A DNA stretch of 64,000 nt from Juglans regia (taxonomy: Eukaryota; Streptophyta; Magnoliopsida; Fagales; Juglandaceae), in NCBI RefSeq assembly GCF_001411555.2, contig NC_049916.1, forward strand, positions 11,993,945-12,057,944, read 5' to 3'. The position numbers were made by a program, and so were the translations under genes. The notes beneath the pieces were generated by a model. The model saw nothing but the letters and a program-made list of their open reading frames with translations. It made no database searches and was not told the DNA's origin. Of the stretch, positions 54,031 through 64,000 are shown piece after piece (position 1 is the first letter of the stretch; each line of letters begins with the position of its first letter).

Positions 54031-54749
54031 AATGATGGGAACCAAGGTGGGCCTAGTCTTAAAGATATGTTGCAAGTTCCAGATGGGCCAAATACAAGTT
54101 CAAGGGCTTAAATGATGAAGATTCAATTTTGATTCATTTGATAAGCTATGGAAAGGGCAACAACATGACTTAAAGGCTTTGGGCACTTGAAGGCTTTCAA
54201 TTTAATTAATTCATTTAAAGAACTGATTTTATTAGTTTAGAATAATTGAGTTTATTATGGAAAGCACTTAAGGGGGCCTATGCAAGGACATGTTGGGAAA
54301 GTTATTATTTTATTGAACTAGGGTTAGGGTTACTGTAGCCGAGTTACTATAGCACCGTACAGTAGCCGTGGCACTGTTCACTCAGGGGTATTTTTGGAAG
54401 ATGTGGCATTATTTTGGCTCGGGTTTTAATTAGGTTTTAGTTTAAATACACTTTGTTGCCTCATGTTAAGAAGTTTTATGAAATGTGATGAATTTGTTCA
54501 TTGTGAGTTGAGTTTATCTCCTCTCGTTCTTAATTGAATTTTTGAACTTATCAAAGGTAAATCACAACCTTTGTGGTTCTTGTGACGGGTTCTTCAACGG
54601 GTCTAGATTTTAATATAATCTAGGTTCTTGAAACGAGTTCTCATCTGGTCTACGTTCTCCATCCATTGACTTGATTTTGGCTTTCTTGGGGAGTTTCAAA
54701 TTGATTGTGGGTTTAAGGGATTCTATTCCCGCGGGTTCATATCATGACT

Positions 54750-55118
54750 ATGGACACACAAGTAGTTGCTCCTACATCTGAAGATGCCACAGAGACTGCT
54801 AAAGCTAAAAAAGAACCAAAGGTAGTGAGACTAGAGTCGAAGAAGCCTGTGAGTGCAGATGCTGAAACTAGTAGGGGGTACCAACCTGTGGTTCCCTATC
54901 CTCAGAGATTGGCAGTTGGCCAAAAGAATAAATACCACACTGAGATTTAGGAGATTTTCAAGCAAATAAAGATTAATATTCCACGCTTCGATGCCATACA
55001 ACATGTGCCTTTATATGCAAAATTTCTAAAGGACTTGTGCATAGTGAAGAGGAAGCTGAATGTAAAAAAGAAAACTTTCCTAATGGAGCAAGTCCGTGCA
55101 GATATTGAGCAAGACTCT
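54750..55118 (+). pseudogene. gag/protease-junction of element O, continued after P
   Basis: Directly after the TSD the frame joins to the part before P (PEMT|MDTQVVAPTSEDATE) and continues PYPQRLAVGQKNKYHTEI, a stop, then INIPRFDAIQHVPLYAKFLK and LCIVKRKLNVKKK. These are the usual words before the protease of Tat/Athila elements. It is cut by the LINE at about 55119. Confidence 0.8.
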
Positions 55119-56898
55119 TTAGAAGTTTGGAGATCCTGGCTCTCCCCACATTTCCATTATGATTGTCTTGCTGAAGTCAGTCATTCAATCCATACCTACA
55201 TACTGCAAGGGCATTTTTCTAATTCCAAAAGGCATATTGAAGAACATTAACAAACTAATGCAATCCTTTTAGTGGGGTATCAAAAACCAGAATTCTAAGA
55301 TGCATTGGCTAAATTGGAAAGGTCTTGGAAAAGGAAAACAGGTTGGGGGTTTGGGGTTTCGAGATTTTGAAGATTTCAACAAGGCTCTTCTAGCTAAGCA
55401 AGGGTGGAGAATCATTACTAAGAATCAATAACTGGCCTCTCGAGTTCTAAAAGCTAAATATTTTCCATCTACGGATTTCTCCTCAGCTAGAGTCAAAAGG
55501 GGTGACTCCCTTGTGTGGAAGAGTATCACAGCAGGTAGACAGTTACTCTATGAGGGCCTGATTTGGAAAATTGGTAATGGGAACAAAGTGAAAATATGGT
55601 CAGATAAATGGTTGCCTATAACAACATCTTACAAGTCTCAGTCCCCACCCAAAGTATTGTGTCCTGAAGCTACTGTTAACTCTCTCATTGATCAAGAAAC
55701 CCACTCATAGAACATGCATCTGGTTCAAAATGTTTTCACTCCTGAAGAGGCTGCTATTATTTCCAGAATTCATGTTAGTCCTTGTAACAGCAATGATAAG
55801 CAGGTTTGGAGGTGTACTAAGAACAAGATCTTCACAGTTAAATCAGCTTACCATCTTCAAGTGTATATGAATGATATCAGCAAGGGACAAGCTTCAGATA
55901 CTTCCATGAGGCCCTTTGGAATCGATTATAGAAGCTTAAAGTGCCTAGCAAAATTAAAATGTTTCTCTGGAGATCAGCTAAGGAAATCCTTCCCACCAGA
56001 GTTAACTTGACAAAAGGAAGATCATTGACTCACCATTGTGCCCCATATGTTTGATTCATCCAGAAACTGTATCTCATGTTCTATGGATGTGTAAAGCTGC
56101 TCAGGATGTTTGGAGTATTAGCTCAAGGAGAATACAGAAAAGTAAAACTGAGGAGGCACCCTTTTATGATTTACTTTCAAACCTCCTTTCCACACTTCCA
56201 CCAGAGGATCATACTAAATTAGCTATCACAGCTAAGGAAATCTGGTTCAGAAGGAACAAGTTCATTTTTGAGTCCAAATTCGCCTCCCCCCAACAGATTT
56301 TAAAACTGGTCTCCTCTAGCATTACTAACTTGGAAGAGATTGAAAGGAACCAGCAGAGGACTTCTCCTCAGATTCAACAGACAGTTAGGTGGTGCAAGCC
56401 TCCAAACAATTTCTACAAATTAAACTGGGACGCAGCCATTGACAAGACTAATTGTAGGGTGGGTATAGGGGTGTCAATTAGAGATTGGCTGGGTCTTGTG
56501 ACAGCAACTCTCAGAAGCCCTTGTAATTCCTTTCCTGATCCACTCTAGGGAGAAGCTTTAGCTGCCTTGCGAGCAGTACAATTTGGTATTGATCTTGGTT
56601 TGAAATATGTCATTTTCAAAGGGGACTCAAAACAAGTGGTGCATGGCATAACTAGTGGATCTGAAGACTGGAGCACGGTGGGTTTCATTTATCAAGATAT
56701 CAAGAAACTTTTAGGCACTTACAATTCTTGGTCTGTTAGACATGTTCCTAGACAAGCCAACACAGTGGCACATTGTTTGGCAAAAAGTTCTCTAGATTTA
56801 TCTGAGGACTCAATTCATGTAGAGGATTATCCTCATTGTATTCACAGTTATCTCTCTTGAGATTTTAATATGAAGTATCTTTTCTCTAAAAAAAAAAG
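55119..56898 (+). mobile_element. 5'-truncated L1-type LINE with poly-A tail
   Basis: The fragment starts late in the reverse-transcriptase ORF and ends in an A-run (about 56888-56897). The coding remnant shows the usual end of plant L1 ORF2: thumb/connection, zinc finger, RNase H. A clear TSD could not be defined. It joins element O on the left and LTR-element leader sequence on the right. Confidence 0.8.
55140..56860 (+). pseudogene. LINE ORF2 C-terminal remnant: RT thumb, zf-RVT and RNase H
   Basis: Pieces in order: LKSVIQSIPTY (frame broken), KGILKNINKLMQSF*WG, GLGFRDFEDFNKALLAKQGW, GDSLVWKSITAGRQLLYEGL, WKIGNGNKVKIWSDKWLP, the zinc-finger segment CPICLIHPETVSHVLWMC (about 56036-56092), and RNase H (FYKLNWDAAIDKTNCRVGIG near 56410, GEALAALRAVQFGIDLGL near 56549, VIFKGDSKQVVHG, then VRHVPRQANTVAHCLAK). 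The RNase H acidic residues are kept, but stops at about 55272, 55429, 55708, 56008 and 56546 and frame changes disable it. Confidence 0.88.
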
Positions 56899-58729
56899 AG
56901 GGTGGTCCAATCTTTTAGAAGTCCCCAAGTATCACATTATACATAAAAATATCCGATCATTAGGAGATCATCCTTAAATCCATATTCAATCATCAAAATA
57001 CTTAAAACCTCAAATTTTGTACAAGAACTTCATACAACCAACAACATTGTTTCGAGCTTATACAAGAACCATATACACCATGGAAATGATAAAAATCCAA
57101 CTTTTGTCAAGCTTAAATTCGTCTAACACCAAATGCCTTTGTCATCAATGGTCACCAAAGACACCATAAATTGACTTCTTTTCTGTTTTAGAAAAAAAAA
57201 ACTTCCGCTAGAACACTAACACAGCCTTCAAACATCTGTTAAGAAAATATACAGATAAAGATTACTCACCAAGTTGAAAATCTAGCAAGAGTTTCATCTT
57301 AACCCACCCCTTGACTCTAAAACATTGAATGACAAGTTCTAAAACTTCAACATCACCATCAAATACCAAATTTCTCCAAGCTTATTCTATGTCCCCATAC
57401 CAAAATAAACCCATGCGGAAAATATGGCTTAGGACTAAAATAAAGTATCAAGAACTAGAATCCATTCATATACTTCTTTTCGATTGGAGAAAACGGACCT
57501 ACTGAATGGAATCACATACTAGCTCAACAGGCGTACTTCACCAAAGGAGTAATAAGGAATCTGATCTTTTTCAGGAAAAGTGGAGGTCGTAATGAAATAG
57601 TTATAACTCTAACAGTTCGTCGAAATAGTTCTAAGATACCTTGTATAGATACCACCAGCGTTGTTGGAATGGCTTCATCGAGTTGAACAAGAAGGTAGAC
57701 TCTCTGAAAGATAAGTAAATAAAGCAAGTAGACAAAACAAAGTGTATATATATATATATATATATCTATGTACTTATTGCCTAGGTTTCGTCAGATATAC
57801 CTATCTAACCAGAAGCTCACACCTCTTATCTAAAATAGGTACTACTCTCTAGCAGATCCAAAACCATCTCGACTAGCCTATAATGGTGTCTATAATCTTC
57901 CAGTCGATAACATTTGCCTAAAAACTCATTGCCTTAATTCAAACTAGCATCAAAGCTTGTAATAACCTATACCAATTTTGGAGACGACTGAAACTTCCCA
58001 AGACCATAATTAAAACCAACTTGAAAGTTGGTCAAGCTAGTCAATCATACTCCCAAGTAAGCTTGACTGTATCCTACATCATCAAATAAATATATCATCT
58101 CCAAAGGCTTGTCGTGTCTATATCCTTAAGTAATGCCCTGCAGTTCACTCAATCTATAACCTCAAATTCAGATAGAGATCATTCTCCAAATAGCACACAT
58201 ACTATAACCTTTTATGCTTTTATTATTCATGATTTGCAAAGTTGATACCTTTAAATCTCACAAAGATGACTCACCTCTTAAATTCTCCAAATTCATAACT
58301 TAAAGTCGATCAAACTTGTGTCCTCATGGTGGCAGATTCCATAGCTTCAGATTTAGTGAGACTTCCCAACTAAGTCCGTCGATCCTAAAACCTCAAATCT
58401 TAATAGAAATCATACCTTAAAGTTCGAAATTCATAAAAGACTTAAACCTCATGGCTTGATCCAAGATTGTAACCTTCCTAAATTTGTAACTTATGCATCT
58501 ATTCCATAATTCAGGATGACTAAACCATATCGTCCCCATCCTATGATGGAAATTGTCATACGTCCTAGCTTTAAGACATTAATTTCCATCAAGCTTTGAT
58601 ACCTCATGTATAAGCCTACACTTAATAATTCAAACCTACTCTTTCTAATAATTCAAACCTATATTCCGGTACGATTTCTTAATGACATGTGGGTTTACCC
58701 AGAGACGTAATTGCTCTGATATCATGCTC
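56899..58729 (-). mobile_element. Non-coding leader of the element belonging to LTR Q (minus)
   Basis: Directly beside LTR Q the minus strand reads GAGCATGATATCAGAGCAATT, a degenerate initiator-Met primer site (about 58709-58729). That makes this the internal 5' leader of Q. About 1.8 kb follows without recognisable coding sequence. It includes a TA microsatellite (57745-57766). Confidence 0.5.
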
Positions 58730-59155
58730 TGTGGCGCCCCCAGGCTCCACTTGGGATTGGACAGTAACTGTAACACCGGGACATGCAACATAAGGCTACA
58801 TACCCCTCGTACATGATAGATAAGATGCAATGCACATATGTATAATAGCAGTATGTAATAAATCACAGCAGAATAAGTATTTTAAATGTTGTACCAGAAT
58901 AAAACTAATATCCAAACTTCTTCATTCATAGCTTTAAACTACATTTCATAGTAATGGAGTATCAAATTCCTTGTCTACACTTTAACATAACAAGTATTGT
59001 CTAAAATGACCTTAACAAAGAAATCATTAAAGCATCATTCTAATCTCAGCTATCTCCAAGTAGGTCATGACTAGATCCGTTCTTTCCTCTCGGTTGAGCA
59101 CATCTTTTGCCTTCATCATTATCCTAACTCACTACTCCTGGTCATGCTAAGGGTT

Positions 59156-59216
59156 CTACCATTCCGGGTTGAGAATGGTAGTGGAAACTACCACGATAAG
59201 ATTTTGAGAAATCTCA
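59156..59216 (-). promoter_or_regulatory. Stem-loop chain SL-1/2/3 in LTR Q
   Basis: In plus coordinates SL-3 is CTACCATTC/GAATGGTAG (59156-59181), SL-2 GGTAGT/ACTACC (59177-59192), and a shortened SL-1 lies at about 59199-59215. The order and the shared arm match LTR A. Confidence 0.55.
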
Positions 59217-59802
59217 GCATGTAAACACACAATATACAATAGTTAACACAAGCATACAAGAGCTATATCATGAAATTCGTGCATGGACATGTATTTGACT
59301 TATGCACTTGACCAGAGCTTGACTTATGCACTTGACCAGAACATGACCTATCCACTTGACCAGAACTTGACTTATGCACTTGACCACTTTCAAAAGACTT
59401 GTAACATAGACTTTAGCTTTTCAGAAAAACTTCTTAACTTTACTTATTCACGTAAACTTATTCAGAACTTGCCTTATCAGAACATATCACAAGATTTGCA
59501 TTGAATGATCCTTAGCACTTATGCTCATATTCTTATTCAGAAGGTGGACACAACACGGTTCCCCTTAGCACCGCGTGTTCTTGCTAGTTACCGCACCATC
59601 AACGGTCTATGCACCGTGATGAATACGTTATAAATAGATATTCATAATAACTCAACCTTACTTCTTCGGGTTACATGCCTTATGCACCCATTAGCATTAG
59701 GTGCTTTGAAAAGAATCCATTCGAGGCTCGTCAATGGTACTTTGTCGACCCAGAGGTTACCATTCCATTCTTAAGCACTCCAAAGTGGACAAAGGAGTTC
59801 CA

Positions 59803-59824
59803 CTAGGACATTCCCCCGCCCTAG
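59803..59824 (-). promoter_or_regulatory. Stem SL-a in LTR Q
   Basis: Read on the LTR strand, CTAGGGC pairs with GTCCTAG with one G.T pair. The loop-closing C-G agrees with LTR M. Confidence 0.55.
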
Positions 59825-62800
59825 CATTTGGAGTCATGATAAAACTTATAAACTCTTTTCTTTGAAAACACTTCTTTGAAAACACTTTTGCCCAAATGCA
59901 TGTGACATGAGACTTAAACATGCGTACTTATACTTGACATATGACATATGGAATGCCATGCATCAAATAACCAACATAACATGTTCATTTCATAGCATGA
60001 TAACATAAACCATAAGAGATATCAAAACATATAAATGGAACCATGAGAACCTGCTTAGGTTGAAACTCATAGGTACAAAATGTAACAGCCCGCTAGAAAT
60101 TCATTGGTGGAATTTCTATTGACTTTAGGAATCTCGTGAAAACTCCATAAGTTTTTACGAATCGACCAATCGCATAGGTTTTAGTCTGTCAACATAGTCA
60201 GTATTATCACTCACTATGGTGCTAGTAATATGAGTTTAATTATTTGAGGTAGTTAGAAGTGTCAGAATGCGTTATGGTCTACGCCATTAGACTCAGAGGA
60301 TTATTTAGGATTTTATGGCGCAATAACTTATTTTCATAATTCCGGACGAAACGTCTGTTGAAAATTGTGAAATTATTTTTAGGGGCACTTCAGGGTTGAA
60401 TTTCGTTAAACGATTTTCACTATAAGTTAATATGAATATTTAGAAATTTTTAGTACTAAGTTTATTATGTATTTTTTTGGAGTGAATAGTAACCTCGATA
60501 AGCGCACCCATTGCAGTGTTTTCAAAATCACAGTGTGGAATGTCCAAATTAGGTTAGAGAAGTTTTATTTGGACACTTGGCAAGATTTTAGCCACACTTA
60601 GTGAATGGTATTAGACACTTGACACAAAGAAGAACCATTAGATAGATTTGTGAAGGAATCAAGGTGTGAGATCATGCCACCTAAGCAAAGTTGTGTTTCA
60701 TCTGTTCAACCAAATTGTGCCAGACCAAAGAGGGTTTCAACCCTAGCAAAACCCTAAATGATTGGAATCCAATTGAAACCCCAAAAGCTTGGTTGAAACC
60801 AAAACACTAAATGGTTTTCTCAGACCCTAAAGATGGCCTCCAAACCCTTTTTAATCCGATTTCTAGCATTGTGTTTAATCACTTGATTAAATCACTTCCA
60901 CATGCTATTAATTAATCAAATCCTTGTTATGACATAATTATTCAACCTTTTAAACCTTGGAAATTTGATTGGGCCAAGAAAAATTGATTTTGGGATTGAT
61001 AGCATCTCAAACCCTAACCAAACCCCCTTTAAACCCCAAATTGAAGCCCACTTGGTGGGGCCCACCAAGGCCCACGAAATTGGCCACCTTGGCAAAGCTT
61101 CTTGGAGAAGTTTCCTCCCCCACATGGCAGACCATCCACTGCCATTGGCTGCACCCAATAGTGCCTTGATGTGAAGGAGAAATCCACTCCATCAACCTCC
61201 ATCTTTCACAGCTGCTGCAAGCAGTCTCTGCCCCTCTCTATTCTCCACTTTATGTCACATATCCACCTCCAATCAAGGGTCATTCAAGCCCATAACTTCT
61301 CCCTCCAGAAGTCTAAAGTCATGCAAGACATACTTCTCTCCATTTTATCACTTCTTTCTCCCGTTCTTAGAGAGGAACCCAAAAGAGCTCTCTCGGGCAA
61401 ATTTCTGGGACTTTTTGCGTGGCCATTTACGACCCTTTGTAAGTATTTTCGCACGATGATTCCTTCACATAGGTTGTTCGTATTTTAGTCTAGTTTCCGT
61501 GGATATATTATTAGTCTCATTCCATTCTCATTTGCTCGGTCAAAAGTATTTTTAACCATGGAAAGGTCATTCTGGGCGTGAAACTGGAGAGTATGTTATG
61601 TTTTGGAAGTTTTGACCAAGCTAATGGACTTATCTTGGTCCGAAAATTTTATGGAGTGTTGTTAACATGTGTTTATGAATTTTCATTGAGGTTTTGTTGC
61701 ATGAATAAAGCTTTTGATGATAGATTTGCTTAGAGTTAGAAACTTGAAAACTGGAAGTGGAAAAACAGTTTCTGTTTGGTGAAAGTTTGAATATTTCGTG
61801 GTTTAATCTTATTCCAAAGGCTTTGATATTTTTATATGATGATCCTAAGCCTCTTATATACATGTTAGGATGTTATTTCGAAGATATTTAGTATTATTTT
61901 TAAAGATATGATTTTCTATGCAAGAGGATTTCGGTTAGGCCTAAACTTTGATGTTTTTGAGTTAGATCCATGTTTTATTAAATTTTAGCCATGTGATTTT
62001 AAGTTTGATGGTTGGATCTTCTTTAGGACACATTTTTAAACCATGCGATGCGTTAGTTTGAAGATTACATGTCTTTAAGCCATGGATCAAGTGATTGATC
62101 ATAGTTCGTTGGGAAAATCAGTTTCTGTTTTGGACTAAGTTTAAAACCAAAAACTCCAACTGTTATTTTGTGTTTTTTGGTGAGTTTTGTTTGATGTTTT
62201 AAAGCATGTTTGATCTTAGGATAATGTTATGAATATGTTAGAAGTAAGATTTGATTTTTTGGAATTCTTGGAGATGTTTTTATTAAGGTCAAAACTTGTG
62301 ATTTAAGGTTTACTTTTTGTTAAAAAGTTTGGGTCTTTTTACAAAAAGTTTGGTATTGATAATTAGCTTTTTCTTAATGGATAGTTTTAAGGGTGTTTTT
62401 AAACTTAGGATAGGAAGATCTTTGTTACAAGATTTTGGTTTATTCATGAGTTTTGGAACTTGAAAGAATTGCAACCAAAATAAGACAAATGGCCTATGTA
62501 GGTTTCGGCCATAGTGAGTTTTTCATAGTTGTGATTGGTTTTAAATTTTTCTGAGTTGAGATTTGAGTTTGGGACAAAATTTACATGAGGAATGTAAATT
62601 TTGGTAATTTTTTGGAATTAGGATATCAAATCCTTAAGTTAGGGGGTAAAATGGTCATTTGCCCACATGTAGAGGGTAAAATGGTAATTTTACTCTAAGT
62701 TGTCTCTTTTCACATTTCTAATTGTTAGTAATTAATTTCTAACTTTTAGAATAACCTTTTACAGTTCCTCGTGTTTCGCGCTTTATTCTAGTAGAACGCG

Positions 62801-63329
62801 ACGATCGAGGTAAGTTAGCTTTTAACTTACTATCAGTTTAATGTGTATGAGTGATAAGTAAGGGAACTAAATTGTATGTATGCATGTTATCATATGTGCC
62901 ATGCCAAGTCATTACATATTTATCTGTTACACAGAATTTATTCTGTCATGAATTATTCATCTGTTACAAAAGATATTCTGTCACGTATTCCTATACATTG
63001 CAAGCATGTCATGTTAAGTTAAGTATGCCATCTGTTACATGTATTTCATGTCATGTAAGATTCACTGTCACATGTTACACCATGTTATGAAATGTTGTCT
63101 GTTATATGGTATGCCATGTTACGAAATGTTGCATGTTACATGTATGCCATGTTATGAAATGTATTCTGTTACATTTATGTCTTGAAGTATGTCATGTCTG
63201 TCATCTTATGTTCATGTCATGTTATGCTACGTCAGGACTTTTGTCTTTTATGTCACGATCATGTTACGTCACGTTACGAAATGTCATGTATGCCAGTTAA
63301 GTTATTCATGTCAATCACGACCCTAAGCG

Positions 63330-63351
63330 CTAGGATGGGGTAATATCCTAG
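63330..63351 (+). promoter_or_regulatory. Stem SL-a in LTR C
   Basis: CTAGGAT/ATCCTAG, identical to LTRs A and B. Confidence 0.6.
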
Positions 63352-63508
63352 TGGAACTCCTTTGTTCACGCTGGAGTGTCTAAATAGGTGTGAAATTCCC
63401 TGGGTTGACAAAGTACAGTCAACAGGTTGCGAATGGGGCCTAATTAGCTGGTCACCGGAGCGCGCCAGGCACTAACGCCGATGGTGCCACACATTATGTT
63501 ACGTGTGT

Positions 63509-63656
63509 CCACAGCAAGTGTGGCACAAACAAATAAGTCATGGGGCCACAACAACTGTGGAGCATGAAGTATGGGGCCACAACAACTGTGGAGCATACAC
63601 TACGTGAGACACAGCAATTGTGACACGTAGAATACGTGGGGCCACAACAACTGTGG
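63509..63656 (+). repeat. Five phased mini-palindromes in LTR C
   Basis: CCACA-N5-TGTGG at 63509, 63546, 63577 and 63642, and CACA-N5-TGTG at 63610. Centre spacings 37, 31, 32 and 33 bp, identical to LTR A. Confidence 0.7.
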
Positions 63657-64000
63657 AGTACGTATTAACGCACTCACAGCTGGTATAGAAACCTGTGATG
63701 TGATGCGGTAATCGGCAGGGACACACGGCTCAAGGGGACCTGTGTAGCACCCATATGGTCACTTTAATGATTAAGCCTATTGAATAAGATTTCAAGTTCA
63801 TGTATTTCACGTTCAAGTCATGTTTCAAGTTCACGTTATGTTACGTTCAAGTTTACGTTCACGCAATCATGGTAATCCCATGAGACAAGAATATGTTTCA
63901 AGTTCATGTTATGTTATGTTCCAAGTTCACATTTATGTTATGTCATGCTCAAGTTCATGTTCAAATTATGCATGTTCACGTTCATGTTATGTTTTAAGTC

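Larger units (their letters stand above)
49919..54749 (+). mobile_element. Complete non-autonomous gypsy element P, 4,821 bp (49924-54744), TSD TGACT
   Basis: TGACT at 49919-49923 recurs at 54745-54749. The 5' LTR is 49924-50646 and the 3' LTR 54033-54744. Both begin TGATGGGAACCAAGGTGGG and end GGGTTCATATCA. The PBS is at 50647-50665 and the PPT GGAGAGGGGAAA at 54021-54032. The interior keeps a gag start, protease, a scrap of RNase H and integrase, with gag core, RT and integrase core deleted. The LTRs differ by several indels, so the insertion is not very recent. It interrupts the gag of element O. Confidence 0.95.
58730..60080 (-). mobile_element. LTR Q, 3' part, minus orientation, cut by LTR C
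   Basis: Its 3' end (reversed) TGTGGCGCCCCCAGGCTCC lies next to the PBS-like site. The body resembles LTR M: SL-a at 59803-59824, SL-2/3 at 59156-59192, and the terminal block. A short tandem repeat (GACTTATGCACTTGACCAGA, about 59297-59390) is specific to it. The 5' part would lie beyond LTR C, outside the window. Confidence 0.7.
60081..64000 (+). mobile_element. LTR C of the A/B family, running off the window
   Basis: It starts TGTAACAGCCCGCTAG at 60081 and follows LTR B closely through all landmarks to the window end, inside the second low-complexity block. About 0.6 kb of the LTR is missing, judged from B. CAAAA precedes it as a candidate TSD. Whether it is solo or the 5' LTR of a full element cannot be seen. 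Confidence 0.9.

Noticed and set aside
55119..56930. LINE target-site duplication TCTTTAGAAGT / TCTTTTAGAAGT
   Set aside because: The right copy is separated from the A-run by about 15 bp and the match includes an indel, so it may be chance.

Overview
This is a plant nuclear window. It has an intron-containing host gene with consensus splice sites, nested MITEs, very long (3-5 kb) LTRs, Ty1/copia and Ty3/gypsy remnants and a plant-type L1 LINE with RNase H. The MITE ends (GTTTGGATGTTGAGATGAG-like) and the cyclin sequence look like a woody rosid, most likely Fagales; that placement is recognition, not proof. The one convincing host gene is a cyclin-J18-like gene on the minus strand at the left edge (start codon at 3066). 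Eight exons can be joined in frame. Its last exon is probably left of the window, behind a Harbinger-type MITE that itself carries a hAT-type element.

3.2-5.5 kb holds a long-TIR element that captured a gene fragment, then remains of copia-like LTRs. From 5.5 kb to the end the window is a transposon graveyard. Six solo LTRs are flanked by perfect 5-bp target-site duplications (TSDs): A 5540-9945, M 20049-23775, F 24937-30377, G 28234-29710 inside F, B 37336-41930 and L 43246-46435. D (31246-35248) is a probable seventh. Several more LTRs are truncated (H, I, U, J, K, E, Q, and C, which runs off the right edge). Only one element, P (49924-54744), still has two LTRs, a PBS, a PPT and a TSD. Coding remnants are two copia elements (13.9-17.9 kb), chromovirus-like gypsy pol pieces (35.3-36.6 kb; 43.1 and 46.4 kb), a Tat/Athila-type element (46.5-55.1 kb, host of P) and a 5'-truncated LINE (55.1-56.9 kb). 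All carry stops, frameshifts or lost catalytic residues.

The most interesting signal is structure shared by the giant LTRs. Otherwise diverged LTRs (A, B, D, F, H, M, Q, and C for the first module) keep a CTAGGAY...RTCCTAG stem and, about 0.4-0.7 kb before the LTR 3' end, a chain of stem-loops. In both modules the sequence changes between families while pairing is mostly kept. Two of the downstream stems share one arm and so exclude each other. The A/B/C family adds five small palindromes spaced 31-37 bp apart. A second curiosity is the 573-codon open frame of element P, which contains an in-frame 45/93-bp repeat array built from two distant pieces of integrase.

Coordinates of repeats without a TSD are approximate. 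No database search was possible; family names rest on motif recognition.
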